From positions 2,567,669 to 2,631,668 of the forward strand of contig NZ_JACEIC010000002.1 of the NCBI RefSeq assembly GCF_013778305.1: a DNA stretch of 64,000 nt. The letters run 5' to 3'. The stretch is from Nocardioides agri. Its GTDB lineage: Bacteria; Actinomycetota; Actinomycetes; Propionibacteriales; Nocardioidaceae. Each line of letters starts with the position of its first letter. The first letter of the stretch is position 1. Shown here piece after piece: positions 53,083 to 62,289 of the stretch. Both the position numbers and the translations under genes were made by a program. The notes below the pieces were generated by a model. The model saw only the letters and a list, made by a program, of their open reading frames with translations. It was not told the origin of the DNA and did no database searches.

Positions 53083-55026
53083 GTGACGAAGCGGCTCGAG
53101 CATGGACGATCACTGCTGGCGGACGCGGGGGTAGGGCGACTGGTCGCCTCCGACGCCGACGTCGGCGCTGCCCGCGAGAGGCGTCGGCAGCTGGCGCTCG
53201 GCCGAGTCACGCTCGTGCTGACCCTGCTGATGGCGTGGCTGTGGTGGCGCCTGCTCAGCGGCGACCCCATGGACGTCCGCACCTGGCGGCTGCCGTCGCT
53301 CGACCCGTTCCTGGTCATGGCCTCGTTGCTCCTGCTCACGATGGTGGGCATGCTGCTCGGCGCGACGATCGGGGCAGGCCGATCGCCCCACATCATGTTC
53401 AGGCCGGAGCAGATCGAGGTCACCCTCGACGACGTCAAGGGGGTCGACGCCGTCAAGGAGGACGTCGTCCGCTCGCTCAACCTCTTCCTCGCCCATCGCG
53501 CCTTCACCGAGGAGATGGGAGGAACGCCGCGGCGAGGACTGCTCTTCGAAGGGCTGCCAGGGACCGGGAAGACACACATGGCCAAGGCGATGGCCCGCGA
53601 GGCCGGCGTCCCGTTCCTGTTCGTGTCCGCGACCTCGTTTCAGTCGATGTACTACGGCGCTACAGCACGCAAGATCCGCTCCTACTTCCGCGCGCTGCGC
53701 AAGGCCGCCCGACGCGATGGCGGTGCCATCGGCTTCATCGAGGAGATCGACGCCATCGCCATGACCCGGCGAGGCATGGCCGCCGTGCCGGCGCCGAGTC
53801 TCGCCGATCCGGTGCTGCCGTTCGACCCGTCCCTCCTCGGTCACACCTCGTGCGGCTGGAACGCGCCAGCCAACGCGCTCTTCGTCGGCCGGACCGCAGC
53901 AACCGACCGCTCGGCCATCAGCGAGGGCACCGGGGGCGTGGTCAACGAGCTCCTCGTCCAGCTGCAGTCGTTCGACGAGCCGAGCGGTGCCCAGCGGATC
54001 CACGCCTGGTTGGCCGAGCAGCTCAACGCACTGCTGCCGGCCCACCGACAGCTGCCCCGGCCCGTGCCCACGCGGACGAACGCGCTGGTCATCGCGGCGA
54101 CGAACCGGGCCGACAACCTCGACCCGGCACTGCTCCGCCCGGGCCGCTTCGACCGCCGGCTGACGTTCGACCCTCCGGGGCGGGTGGCCCGCCGCGAGCT
54201 CGTCGACCACTTCCTCGCCCGCAAGGCACACGTACCCGAGCTGGACGACGACGATGTCCGGGAGCATCTGGCCGCCCTGACCCAGGCCTACACGCCCGTC
54301 ATGATCGAGCACCTCTTCGACGAGGCCCTGGTCAACGCGCTGCGGCGCGAGGCCCGCGCGATGACCGTAGGAGACATCGAGCGAGCCCGGCTGACCGAGG
54401 AGATCGGTCTCGGCCAGCCGGTGCAGTACACCGACCACGAGCGAACCCTGATCGCCACGCACGAGGCCGGGCACGCCACCACCGCCTGGCTGGTCGCCCC
54501 CGAGCGACGCCTGGAGGTCCTCACGATCATCAAGCGCCGTGACGCGCTGGGGCTGCTGGCACACGGCGACCGGGACGAGGTCTTCACCCGATCACGGACC
54601 GAGATGCTCAACCTGATCCGGATCGCCATGGGCGGCATGGTGGCCGAGGAGCTGTTCGTGTCCGATGTCTCGACCGGCCCGGGCGGCGACCTGGTCACCG
54701 CCACCTCGGTGGCGGCGCAGATGGTCGGCGTGTGCGGCATGGACGAGAGCCTGGTCTCCTTCCAGGCCGTGCAGGGCGCGACACTGTCGCAGACCAACAT
54801 CGTCGGGCGGGTCCTCGGCGACCCCCAGGGTCGAGCGGCCGTGGAGCGTCTGCTGCACGAGCAGAAGCAGCATGTCCATGACTTGCTGACGGAGAACAGG
54901 CACCTGGTCGCCGCCCTTCGGGATGCGCTGGTGAGCCGGCACGAGCTGATCGGCGCCGAGATCACCAGCGTGCTCGAGGCCGCAGCCACCCGACATGCGG
55001 AAGCCAACGACGTCGCTGAGGGGTGA
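53083..55026 (+). CDS. Atypical FtsH-like AAA+ membrane metalloprotease
   Basis: 647 residues. Two N-terminal membrane helices (about 42-58, 76-96), AAA+ domain with Walker A GLPGTGKT (157-164), second region of homology NRADNLDPALLRPGRFDRR, then peptidase M41 domain with HEAGH (460-464) and the third zinc ligand probably Asp536. Unusual: Walker B reads FIEEIDA (218-224) instead of FIDEIDA, and an insert of about 75 residues separates it from the sensor region. Start GTG with GGGGGAGG upstream; a possible 58-aa frame (52910-53086) overlaps it. Not the housekeeping FtsH. Confidence 0.85.
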   Translation: MTKRLEHGRSLLADAGVGRLVASDADVGAARERRRQLALGRVTLVLTLLMAWLWWRLLSGDPMDVRTWRLPSLDPFLVMASLLLLTMVGMLLGATIGAGRSPHIMFRPEQIEVTLDDVKGVDAVKEDVVRSLNLFLAHRAFTEEMGGTPRRGLLFEGLPGTGKTHMAKAMAREAGVPFLFVSATSFQSMYYGATARKIRSYFRALRKAARRDGGAIGFIEEIDAIAMTRRGMAAVPAPSLADPVLPFDPSLLGHTSCGWNAPANALFVGRTAATDRSAISEGTGGVVNELLVQLQSFDEPSGAQRIHAWLAEQLNALLPAHRQLPRPVPTRTNALVIAATNRADNLDPALLRPGRFDRRLTFDPPGRVARRELVDHFLARKAHVPELDDDDVREHLAALTQAYTPVMIEHLFDEALVNALRREARAMTVGDIERARLTEEIGLGQPVQYTDHERTLIATHEAGHATTAWLVAPERRLEVLTIIKRRDALGLLAHGDRDEVFTRSRTEMLNLIRIAMGGMVAEELFVSDVSTGPGGDLVTATSVAAQMVGVCGMDESLVSFQAVQGATLSQTNIVGRVLGDPQGRAAVERLLHEQKQHVHDLLTENRHLVAALRDALVSRHELIGAEITSVLEAAATRHAEANDVAEG

Positions 55027-55102
55027 CCTCGCCGCGGGCTGGTCCCGAAGCGTTCGGGTGATGCGGCCGTCTGCACGGCGCCGATCTGGCATCATCCGCG
55101 CC

Positions 55103-55426
55103 GTGCCGAATCACACCACCATGCACGACGTCGACGGATCGGTCAGCCTGACGTTCTACTGCGGCGAGCTGCCAGCGGACAGCGCGATCCATGCCGCGGG
55201 CCACGAACCGAACGGCTACTTCTGGGAGGGCCTGGTCCAGTACCTGGCACCCGACGTGGCCGACCGGGTCGAGCTCGACTCGGAGGCGGGGATGTTCGCC
55301 GCGTACGGCGATCGGTCAACGCTCGAGCGGCTTCAGACACTCATCGATCCGTACCTCGACGACGCCGAGCAGGTTGCCGTGGCAATTCGTGAGGCCGAGG
55401 GCTCGGGGTTCAGCTTCGACGACTGA
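55103..55426 (+). CDS. Imm51-like immunity protein (orphan)
   Basis: 107 residues: FYCGELPADSAIHAAGHEPNGYFWEGLVQYLAPDVADRVELDSEAGMFAAYGDRSTLERL. The GYFWEGL...LDSEAGMF.AYG pattern resembles the Imm51 immunity family of polymorphic toxin systems. No toxin with a matching module is adjacent, so it may be an orphan or defend against neighbours. GTG at 55103 or ATG at 55121. Assignment from memory, not a search. Confidence 0.6.
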   Translation: MPNHTTMHDVDGSVSLTFYCGELPADSAIHAAGHEPNGYFWEGLVQYLAPDVADRVELDSEAGMFAAYGDRSTLERLQTLIDPYLDDAEQVAVAIREAEGSGFSFDD

Positions 55427-55470
55427 GTCCCGCGCGGCGAGTCGAGCGGCCGCGCGAAGGCTCGCGTGCG

Positions 55471-56142
55471 TCAACCGCGCGAGGGGAAGGTGCCCCCGGT
55501 GCAGATGCCGTAGATGAGTCCCTTCGGCGCCGCGTTGCGAAGATCGGGGAGTGCGAAGGTCGTCGTGCCGTTGCCGCCGAAGTTGGTGCCGAGCAGCGAG
55601 AAGAGCGCCGTGTTGCTGGCGATCGGCAGGAGCTGGCCGCGCGCGGGGGTGCCGAAGGCGAAGCTCGCGGCCGTCAGCTTGATCTCGCCCAGCATGCAAC
55701 CGGGGACGGTGCCGCCCGAGCTGCCGCCCGGGTCGATGCCGTACGGCGTGTTGTCGGCCGGGCCGAAGATGCCCGTGGTGCCCGGGAGTCCCTGAGGTCC
55801 GGCGGGACCCGTGGCGCCGGTGTCTCCCTTCGCGCCCGGGGCTCCCTGAGGTCCGGCGGGACCCGTGGCTCCGGTGTCTCCCTTGGCGCCCGTGGCTCCC
55901 TGAGGTCCTGCAGCCCCCGTGGCGCCGGTCGCGCCGCGGACGCTGACCGAGATCTTGTGACTTCCCCGCGGGCACGCCGACGTGCGCGAGGCGCTGACGA
56001 CGACGTTCTTCTTCGTCACGCAGACGTTGACGGCGGAGGGTTGACCGACACCTGTCGCCAACGCGGCGCCGTATCCCAGGCCGACCAGGACGAGCGAGCC
56101 CGCGACGACGGCAGCGACGCGGCTGCGGAGGAGACTGATCAC
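55471..56142 (-). CDS. Exported collagen-like protein with phage tail-collar domain
   Basis: 223 residues. N-terminal export/membrane helix (about 8-30), a Cys-containing segment, then about 18 uninterrupted Gly-X-Y triplets (about 70-124; [16 protein letters not shown] blocks), and a C-terminal domain [53 protein letters not shown] that matches the phage tail-collar (Mdp-type) fold. Likely a trimeric surface fibre. Ends with [10 protein letters not shown]. Confidence 0.85.
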   Translation of the reverse strand: MISLLRSRVAAVVAGSLVLVGLGYGAALATGVGQPSAVNVCVTKKNVVVSASRTSACPRGSHKISVSVRGATGATGAAGPQGATGAKGDTGATGPAGPQGAPGAKGDTGATGPAGPQGLPGTTGIFGPADNTPYGIDPGGSSGGTVPGCMLGEIKLTAASFAFGTPARGQLLPIASNTALFSLLGTNFGGNGTTTFALPDLRNAAPKGLIYGICTGGTFPSRG

Positions 56143-56257
56143 GCGCCCGATTGTGGCCCACGACCGGGCGGGACATGGCCCGTTCGGGCGATTCGCAGCC
56201 AGGCGCGCTGGACCACCACATCGGGCGCGGTGGGTGTCCGGGTCTTGGAGTCGTGGG

Positions 56258-58294
56258 TCACGGGTTGCCCTCGGGGAGCGTCGTGGCGAGCGACCACGAC
56301 CAGTCAGCCACTCCGCCGGATGCGTTCATCGGCGCGTAGCGTGCCGTGCCCACCAGCGGCGGCCCCGTCGGGGACAGCGGCTGGTCCTTGATCACTGCCG
56401 CATTGGTGTTCAGCGGCTGGTAGCCGATGACTTCTGGCTGCTTGTCGGGGCAGGAGACCGTGACCGGCACCGTTTGCCCGGCAACCCGATGGACCTGGTG
56501 GCTGTAGCTGAACAGGTCCCACCAGACGGTCAGGCTCGCTCGGCCGGGAACGGTCGCCGCCCCCGCGTACTGGCAGCCACGGGAGTCGGTGCCGCCGACG
56601 TGCCATTCGATGCTGGCGTCGCCGGACCAGGTGAAGTCCTCGACGTCTGTCTCGAGGACGTAGCTGGTGGTCCAGGTCTCGGTGACGCCATCGTCGGCCA
56701 GGGTGCCGGACGCGTGACCGAACCAGCGGGCGATGGAGCTGCCGTTGCAGTTGTGCTTCTCCTCGACGTCGTCTCCGCAGGTGTCGGGGTCGGTCGGGGT
56801 CAGCCCGTCCTCGCCGAGCGGACCGCCGTCACACCAGTCCGTGCCGTCCCCGCCGAGACAGGTGTCGGCGCCGTCGTGTCCGGAGAGCCGGTCGTCTCCG
56901 GTGCCGCCGAGGATGCGGTCGTCGTCCTCGTTGCCCTGGAGCACGTCGTTCCCGGGACCACCGTCGATCACGTCGTTGCCCGGACCGCCGCTGACGTCGG
57001 TGTCGTCACCGCCCAGGAGGGTGATGGTGTCGTTGCCGGCGTCGCCGTGCGCGTGGTCCGCGAACTGGCTCCCGGTGATGGTGTCGTCGCCGTCACCTCC
57101 GGTAGCCAGCGAGCCGTTGCCCGAGATGGTGAGGATGTCGTCACCGGCCTGACCCGAGACGGCGGCACCTTCGGCGGTGGACCGGATGACGTCGTTGCCG
57201 CTGCCGGCCTCGACCATGCCCAGGTCCGCGGGTCCGTAGTCGATGGTGTCGTCGCCGGGTCCGGCGTCGATGAGGTGGCGGTCTCCGCCGTTGACCGTGA
57301 GGGTGTCCTGGCCCGCACCTGAGTGGATCCTGTCGGTGCCGCCGCCGGCGTTGATGGTGTCGTTGCCGTCATCGCCGTCGATGACGTCGTCGTAGCGGGA
57401 TCCCGTGATGACGTCCCCATCGGGGCCGCCGGACAGCGCCATGCCCGGCGCCTTGCCGGTGATGGTGTCAACGCCCTCCTCTCCTGCCAACGCGGACCCG
57501 TTGGCGGCGGAGGACAGCGTGTCGTTGCCGGGACCCCCGTAGACCCAGCCGTTCTCGCCGGTGCCGAGGTCGACGGTGTCGTTGCCGGGACCGGCCTTGA
57601 CCGTGTCGGTGCCGGCGTTGGTGAAGATGATGTCGTCTCCATCTCCCCCGTCGACCAGCCCGCGGTCGCCGCCGTCGTCTCCGTTGGAGCCGGAGATGGT
57701 GTCGTTGCCCGCGCCGCCGTACATGGTCTCGGCCGGCTTCAAGGCCTTGAGCCTGTCGCGACCGGCCATCCCGTCCATGTTCGCGCCGCGCTCCTCGGCC
57801 GTGAGGCGGTCGTTGCCCTCCTCGCCGAGGAGGGTCACCCGCTCTGCCTCGGCGGTCATGGTGTCGTCACCGGCTCCGCCGCTGAGCTGGGCCGCGTCGG
57901 AGTCCCCGATGAGAGTGTCTCCACCGCCCTCACCCCAGGCTCGGTCGCGATGCCCGGCCCCCGTACGCACGGTGTCCTTACCCGTGCCTGCCAGCACCTG
58001 GTCGTCACCTGCCCCGGCGTCGACCACGTCGCGCCCGGAGCCCGCGCAGATCAGGTCGTTGCCGCCCCGGCCGTGGATGGCGTCGTGGCCGGCGCCGGCC
58101 CAGATGATGTCCCTGCCACCGGTCCCGACGAGGACGTCGTTGCTCGAGCCGCCCACGATGCTCGGGCGCTTGCCGAAGCAGGTGGGGCCGGCTGCGTGCG
58201 CCGCCGCGGGTTGCGCGCCGAGCCCCACCATGGAGGACGCCAGGAGGACCGCGGCGAGGCCGGCTGCGCGGCGACCAGCGGTAGGGGCGGCCAT
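56258..58294 (-). CDS. Secreted RTX calcium-binding repeat protein
   Basis: 678 residues. Sec signal peptide ([23 protein letters not shown]), then residues about 45-490 made of many GGxGxDxI/L nonapeptides ([24 protein letters not shown]), which form Ca2+-binding beta-rolls. The last ~190 residues form a separate domain with cysteines (beta-sandwich-like). No type I secretion genes nearby; the signal peptide implies Sec export and Ca2+-driven folding outside. Its ATG overlaps the upstream lipoprotein stop (ATGA). Confidence 0.9.
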   Translation of the reverse strand: MAAPTAGRRAAGLAAVLLASSMVGLGAQPAAAHAAGPTCFGKRPSIVGGSSNDVLVGTGGRDIIWAGAGHDAIHGRGGNDLICAGSGRDVVDAGAGDDQVLAGTGKDTVRTGAGHRDRAWGEGGGDTLIGDSDAAQLSGGAGDDTMTAEAERVTLLGEEGNDRLTAEERGANMDGMAGRDRLKALKPAETMYGGAGNDTISGSNGDDGGDRGLVDGGDGDDIIFTNAGTDTVKAGPGNDTVDLGTGENGWVYGGPGNDTLSSAANGSALAGEEGVDTITGKAPGMALSGGPDGDVITGSRYDDVIDGDDGNDTINAGGGTDRIHSGAGQDTLTVNGGDRHLIDAGPGDDTIDYGPADLGMVEAGSGNDVIRSTAEGAAVSGQAGDDILTISGNGSLATGGDGDDTITGSQFADHAHGDAGNDTITLLGGDDTDVSGGPGNDVIDGGPGNDVLQGNEDDDRILGGTGDDRLSGHDGADTCLGGDGTDWCDGGPLGEDGLTPTDPDTCGDDVEEKHNCNGSSIARWFGHASGTLADDGVTETWTTSYVLETDVEDFTWSGDASIEWHVGGTDSRGCQYAGAATVPGRASLTVWWDLFSYSHQVHRVAGQTVPVTVSCPDKQPEVIGYQPLNTNAAVIKDQPLSPTGPPLVGTARYAPMNASGGVADWSWSLATTLPEGNP

Positions 58295-58806
58295 CAGTCG
58301 GTCCCGAAGGCGACGGCGTAGGCACCTGGGCGGACGGTCACCGTGAAGTGGACAGCCCCGGCGGAGCCGTCGATCTGCTCGCCGAGACCCTGGTCGCTGC
58401 GCGTCGCCTCGTAGGAGGCCGGAAGCGCCGCCTCGAGCTGGTCGAGCACGTCCTCGGGGGACAGGTCGGTGGCGTACTCCAGGCTCTGCCGGGTTCCGTC
58501 CGGCGTCTCCGTGGTCTGGCACAGGACGCCCGAAACCGCATCGGCGGGCCAGTCGGCAGGTGCCAGTGTCGCTGCGGCCGGGTCCGGCGCTCCCAGGGCG
58601 ACGGGGAAGGCGTCCAGGCACTCCTCGGGTACCCCGGAGCCTGACTGGAGCTCGGAGGCGTCTGTCTCGGCCGCGGGGGAGGTGGGCGCGGCGCCCGGTT
58701 CCCCGGTCGCGTCCGCTCCGGCGCAGGCGGTGAGGGTCACCGCGCCGATCGCCAACGACGCGAGGACCGCGGCGACGCGGCGGTGGGCGGTGGTGCGTGA
58801 GTTCAT
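58294..58806 (-). CDS. Lipoprotein of unknown function
   Basis: 170 residues with lipobox LTAC (TLTACAGAD) and a Pro/Ala/Thr-rich linker followed by a small domain (EECLDAFPVALGAPDPA ... GVLCQTTETPDGTRQSLEYATDLSPEDVLDQLEAALP) with two further cysteines. First gene of the operon with the RTX protein, translationally coupled. Function unknown. Confidence 0.75.
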   Translation of the reverse strand: MNSRTTAHRRVAAVLASLAIGAVTLTACAGADATGEPGAAPTSPAAETDASELQSGSGVPEECLDAFPVALGAPDPAAATLAPADWPADAVSGVLCQTTETPDGTRQSLEYATDLSPEDVLDQLEAALPASYEATRSDQGLGEQIDGSAGAVHFTVTVRPGAYAVAFGTD

Positions 58807-58861
58807 CGTGGTTCCCTGTTCGGTCGGGTCCGCGGTGGTTCGCGGGACGACCCAGAGTTTC

Positions 58862-58892
58862 GATGTCCCGATGTCCCAGCCGACAGGGACAT
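58862..58892. promoter_or_regulatory. GATGTCCC repeats upstream of the RTX operon
   Basis: GATGTCCC occurs twice in tandem (58862-58869, 58870-58877), and GGGACAT (58886-58892) is the inverse of the second. About 60 nt upstream of the lipoprotein ATG: a candidate operator. Confidence 0.45.
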
Positions 58893-59003
58893 AGATCACG
58901 ACCGCCGTCGGGACGTCTCCAGCGATCTCAGAACGGCGTCGACCGTCCCCCGGCCTAGAGTGAAGGTCTCAGCCGGCCGACACCGACCACGCGGAGGGCA
59001 CTC

Positions 59004-59099
59004 ATGGCCAGCTCGCGAGCCCATGAGCGCCACCCGGCGCCACCCGACGACCAGCTCCTGGGCAACGCCCGGCGACGCGGCCCAGGGGACTGGGCATGA
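59004..59099 (+). CDS. Possible 31-aa upstream ORF coupled to SDR gene
   Basis: MASSRAHERHPAPPDDQLLGN... ending at a TGA that overlaps the SDR ATG (ATGA). GGAGGG sits 6 nt upstream. It may be a leader peptide that couples translation of the SDR rather than a functional protein. Confidence 0.45.
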   Translation: MASSRAHERHPAPPDDQLLGNARRRGPGDWA

Positions 59100-59875
59100 G
59101 CCTGCTGGAGGGCAAGGTCGTCCTGGTCAGCGGCGGCACTCAGGGCGTGGGCGCAGCCGTCGCCCGCGCCACCGTGGACGCCGGGGCCACGGTCGTGGTC
59201 ACCGGCCGTCGCAACGAGATCGGCGAGGCGTTCGCCGCGGAGCTGGAGCAGCGGGGCGGGCGCGCGGCGGCGTACCTGGCAGCCGACGTGAGCGACGTGG
59301 AGCAGGCCCGCGCGTCGGTCGAGGAGGTCGTCCGTCGGTTCGGTCGGATCGACGGCCTCGTGAACGCCGCCGGCCACACCAGCCGGGGCACCCTGCTCGA
59401 CACGACGCCGGAGCTGTTCGACCAGCACGTGGCGGTGAACCTGCGCGCGCCGTTCTTCCTCATGCAGGCGGCGGTCAAGGACATGCTCAGCCGCGGGGCG
59501 CCGGGCACCATCGTCAACATCATCACGATGTCGGCGCACGGTGGGCAGCCCTACCTCGCGCCGTACGTCGCCGCCAAGGCGGGCCTGATCGGCCTGACCC
59601 GGAACGCGGCCCATGCGCTTCGGTGGGACCGGATCCGGGTCAACGGCGTCAACATCGGCTGGACCGAGACCGAGGGCGAGGACGCCGTGCAGCGCGAGTT
59701 CCACGGCGCCGGCGACGACTGGCTCGAGCGCGCCGCCGCCGAGCTGCCGATGGGCAAGCTCGGGCAGCCCGACGACGCCGCCGCGCTGGTCGTCCTGCTC
59801 CTGTCCGATCGAAGCGGGGTCGTCACCGGCTCCGTCATCGACTGGGACCAGGCGGTCATCGGCGCCTACGACTGA
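59096..59875 (+). CDS. Short-chain dehydrogenase/reductase
   Basis: 259 residues, classical SDR: SGGTQGVG cofactor loop (about 12-19), NAAG, catalytic Ser (TMSAHGG), YVAAK, C-terminal GSVIDWDQ. A cofactor preference is suggested by the RRN after the second strand (NADP-type Arg). Substrate unknown. Translation probably coupled to the short upstream frame. Confidence 0.9.
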   Translation: MSLLEGKVVLVSGGTQGVGAAVARATVDAGATVVVTGRRNEIGEAFAAELEQRGGRAAAYLAADVSDVEQARASVEEVVRRFGRIDGLVNAAGHTSRGTLLDTTPELFDQHVAVNLRAPFFLMQAAVKDMLSRGAPGTIVNIITMSAHGGQPYLAPYVAAKAGLIGLTRNAAHALRWDRIRVNGVNIGWTETEGEDAVQREFHGAGDDWLERAAAELPMGKLGQPDDAAALVVLLLSDRSGVVTGSVIDWDQAVIGAYD

Positions 59876-59889
59876 AACCCGATCCTGGA

Positions 59890-59940
59890 GGGTGAGGCGG
59901 TCGACGGCGGGGGATCGGGCGGCCTCACCCCGCGGGGTGC
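59890..59940 (+). terminator. Hairpin after the SDR gene
   Basis: GGGTGAGGC (59890-59898) and GCCTCACCC (59932-59940), a 9-bp perfect stem with a 33-nt loop. Confidence 0.45.
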
Positions 59941-60046
59941 AGACGTCCGTGCTCGGATCGGGCACCGGGTCTAGGTGGGGCCACCCCGATCGAGGGTCGG
60001 CCTCCCCCATCGCCCAGCGCGACCCATCAATGGTCGAGGAGAAGCA

Positions 60047-60793
60047 ATGACGACGACCCAGGACACCACCCAGGGCACGACCAAGGACACCACCAAGGAT
60101 CAGGTGCAACAGACCGCCGGCACCGCTGCGGACGAGGGCAAGCACCTCGCCTCCGTCGTCGGTGAGGAGGCCCAGAACGTGGCCGCGCAGGCCAAGGACC
60201 AGGTGCGGGCCCTCATGGATGACACGCTCGAGCAGGTCAGCGACCAGTCCCGGGTCCAGCTGGACCGGCTCGTCGGCACCCTGAGGAGCGTCAGCTCCGA
60301 CCTCGAGTCGATGGCGTCCTCCGCGGACGGCGGCCTCGCCGCACAGGTCACCCAGCAGGTGGCTCACCACTCACGCAGCCTCAGCACCCACCTGGACGGC
60401 CGGGCGCCGTCCGAGGTGGTCGACGACGTTCGCCAGTTCGCGCGCCGCCGCCCCGGGCTGTTCCTCCTCGGAGCGCTCGGCGCCGGTGTCGTGGCCGGGC
60501 GGCTCGCCCGTGGCGCGAAGCAGGCCCACGACACAACGCCTTCGGCCACCAGCGCTCCGGACCCCGTCGGCACGCCGACTCTGACCAGCGGCACCCCGTC
60601 GAACGGTCTGCCGGTGGGCGAGACGTCGACCGCTCCGTCCTACGGCCAGCCCGGCGTCGCCGTACCGCGCTCGCCGGTCGAGCCGACCTATCCCACGACC
60701 GGTGGCGTCGGCAGCACGCCCACTCCGCCTCGTGCCGAGGACCTCGACGAGCCGGACGGCTCCGGCGCCGGGCCGCAGGGGTTCCTGCCGTGA
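60047..60793 (+). CDS. Membrane-associated coiled-coil protein of the holin/DUF3618 operon
   Basis: 248 residues. A long, polar Gln/Ala/Asp-rich amphipathic helix region (about 1-125), a hydrophobic segment FARRRPGLFLLGALGAGVVAGRLAR (about 140-160), and a Pro/Thr-rich tail. This partner regularly precedes DUF1469 and DUF3618 genes in actinobacteria. ATG at 60047 with GAGGAG upstream. Likely envelope or stress associated; exact role unknown. Confidence 0.75.
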   Translation: MTTTQDTTQGTTKDTTKDQVQQTAGTAADEGKHLASVVGEEAQNVAAQAKDQVRALMDDTLEQVSDQSRVQLDRLVGTLRSVSSDLESMASSADGGLAAQVTQQVAHHSRSLSTHLDGRAPSEVVDDVRQFARRRPGLFLLGALGAGVVAGRLARGAKQAHDTTPSATSAPDPVGTPTLTSGTPSNGLPVGETSTAPSYGQPGVAVPRSPVEPTYPTTGGVGSTPTPPRAEDLDEPDGSGAGPQGFLP

Positions 60794-61212
60794 GTGTCAC
60801 CCCGACCCCCGACGTCGGACCCGGCCCCGCGTCCGACGGACGCAGCATCGGCGAGATCGTCGGCGACGTCACCCAGGACCTCACCACGCTCATCCGCCAG
60901 GAGATCGACCTGGCCAAGACCGAGCTGAAGGAGGAGGGGACGAAGGCCGCGAAGGGTGCCGGGATGCTCGGCGGGGCCGGTCTCGCAGGCTTCTTCGCCG
61001 TGCTGTTCCTCTCCACCACGCTGATGTTCGTGCTCGATGAGTTCCTCGAGCTCTGGCTCGCCGCCCTCATCGTCACCGCCGTGTGGGCCGTGGCCACTGC
61101 CGCGCTCGCCGTCATCGGCAAGAACAAGCTCCAGGCCAGCAGGCCGCAGCTTCCGCAGACGCAAGAAACCTTGAAGGAGGACGTCCGATGGGCCAAAGCA
61201 CAGAAGAACTGA
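60790..61212 (+). CDS. Phage holin-family / DUF1469 membrane protein
   Basis: 140 residues. SIGEIVGDVTQDLTTLIRQEIDLAKTELKEEGTKAAKGAGMLGGAGL, then two membrane helices (about 55-80, 87-110) with a cytoplasmic C-terminus. This is the actinobacterial DUF1469 family, called phage holin by homology but common outside prophages. GTGA overlap with the preceding gene and a 25-bp overlap with the next. Confidence 0.88.
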   Translation: MSVTPTPDVGPGPASDGRSIGEIVGDVTQDLTTLIRQEIDLAKTELKEEGTKAAKGAGMLGGAGLAGFFAVLFLSTTLMFVLDEFLELWLAALIVTAVWAVATAALAVIGKNKLQASRPQLPQTQETLKEDVRWAKAQKN

Positions 61213-61757
61213 GCACCCAGATCGCCGGCACCAGGGAGTCCCTGGCGAGCGACCTCGACGCACTGCAGGACCGGGTCAGCCCGAGTGCCATCGTCGAGCG
61301 ACGCAAGGAAGCCGCGCGGAGCAAGGTCCGATCGGCCAAGGACAAGATCATGGGCAGCGGGCACAGCGCCGCGAGTTCGGCCGGCTCCACCGGCAGCGAC
61401 GCGATGGCCGGTGTCAAGGACGGTGTCGGTGGCGCCAAGGACGCGGCCGGCGACGCGATCGAGGGCAGCCCCCTGGCCGCCGGACTCGTCGCGTTCGGTG
61501 CCGGAATGGTCATCGCAGCTCTCATCCCTGCCTCCGACGCCGAGCAGCGGGTCTCCCAGCGCGTGACCGAGGCCGCCCAGCCGTTGGTCGACGAGGCCAA
61601 GTCGCTCGGACAGGACCTCGGCGACACCGTCAAGGACACCGCGGTCGACGCAGCGCAGCAGGTGAAGGAGACCGCCCAGGACTCCGTGCAGCGCGTCCAG
61701 GAGGAGGGCAAGGCGTCCGCCGAATCCGTCAAGGCCGAGGCACCCGGACAGGGCTAG
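61188..61757 (+). CDS. DUF3618 family protein
   Basis: 189 residues beginning MGQSTEELSTQIAGTRESLASDLDALQDRVSPSAIVERRKEAARSKV, the diagnostic DUF3618 N-terminus, then one hydrophobic segment (GSPLAAGLVAFGAGMVIAALIP) and an amphipathic Ala/Gln/Lys-rich tail. AGGAGG 8 nt upstream of the ATG inside the previous gene. Last gene of the envelope operon. Confidence 0.88.
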   Translation: MGQSTEELSTQIAGTRESLASDLDALQDRVSPSAIVERRKEAARSKVRSAKDKIMGSGHSAASSAGSTGSDAMAGVKDGVGGAKDAAGDAIEGSPLAAGLVAFGAGMVIAALIPASDAEQRVSQRVTEAAQPLVDEAKSLGQDLGDTVKDTAVDAAQQVKETAQDSVQRVQEEGKASAESVKAEAPGQG

Positions 61758-61768
61758 CCGACAACGCT

Positions 61769-61811
61769 CACCACTAGGGGTCCGACCGTTGGGTCCGGAC
61801 CCCTGGTGGTG
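61769..61811. terminator. Bidirectional hairpin between DUF3618 and Lrp genes
   Basis: CACCAC-T-AGGGGTCCG (61769-61784) pairs with CGGACCCCT-G-GTGGTG (61796-61811), a 16-bp stem with one T-G pair. Lies between convergent genes. Confidence 0.75.
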
Positions 61812-61813
61812 CG

Positions 61814-62257
61814 TCAGATCCTCACGTCGGGTCGCTCCAGCACCCGCGACATGACGATCGCGCTGCGAGTCCGGTCGACCTTGGGGTGCTCGCGGATGCG
61901 CTCGACGGTCCGTTCGATCTCGGCCATGCTCGCCGCGCGGACGTGCACGAGCGCGTCGGCGTCGCCCGAGACCGTCCACGCTCCGGTGATCTGGGGCACC
62001 TCGGCGAGGCTGCGCGCGAGCTGGGCGGTGGAGACGTTGCCGCGGTAGTAGACCTCGACGTACGCCTCGGTCGTCCACCCCAGGACCTCCGGGTCCACCA
62101 CCGCGGTGAAACCAGCGATCTGGCCCCGCCGGGTCATCTGGTCGACCCGACGCTTGACGGCTGAGGCGGACAGCCCCACGTCGGCGCCGATGTCGCGAAA
62201 GGTCGCCCGGCCGTCGGCGACGAGTCGGCCGAGGATGGCGCGGTCGAGGTCGTCCAT
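61814..62257 (-). CDS. Lrp/AsnC-family regulator
   Basis: 147 residues. HTH LDRAILGRLVADGRATFRDIGADVGLSASAVKRRVDQMTRRGQI and C-terminal RAM domain (EVYYRGNVSTAQLARSLAEVPQITGAWTVSGDADALVHVRA) for amino-acid sensing. ATG at 62257. Divergent from the arginine-degradation pair, so arginine or ornithine is the likely effector (inference). Confidence 0.93.
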   Translation of the reverse strand: MDDLDRAILGRLVADGRATFRDIGADVGLSASAVKRRVDQMTRRGQIAGFTAVVDPEVLGWTTEAYVEVYYRGNVSTAQLARSLAEVPQITGAWTVSGDADALVHVRAASMAEIERTVERIREHPKVDRTRSAIVMSRVLERPDVRI

Positions 62258-62289
62258 GCACACACCTGCTCTCACAATCGACCACTGCG

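Noticed and set aside
52910..53086. 58-aa frame ending in a GTGA overlap with the FtsH-like gene
   Set aside because: No ribosome-binding site or family, and it is low-complexity with tandem GTCGAC sites; mentioned under the FtsH-like gene but not called.
56800..58150. Regularly spaced repeats suggestive of a CRISPR or satellite array
   Set aside because: The periodicity is the 27-bp coding period of RTX nonapeptides on the minus strand; units are not identical and there are no spacers.
59950..60046. GGGTCT near 59970 as a stress-sigma -10 for the holin operon
   Set aside because: Deviates from GGGTAY and lacks a GNNTN -35 at the right distance.
60790..61212. Holin-family call as evidence for a prophage
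   Set aside because: DUF1469 holin-like proteins with DUF3618 partners are chromosomal in most actinobacteria; no endolysin, terminase, capsid or tail genes are nearby.
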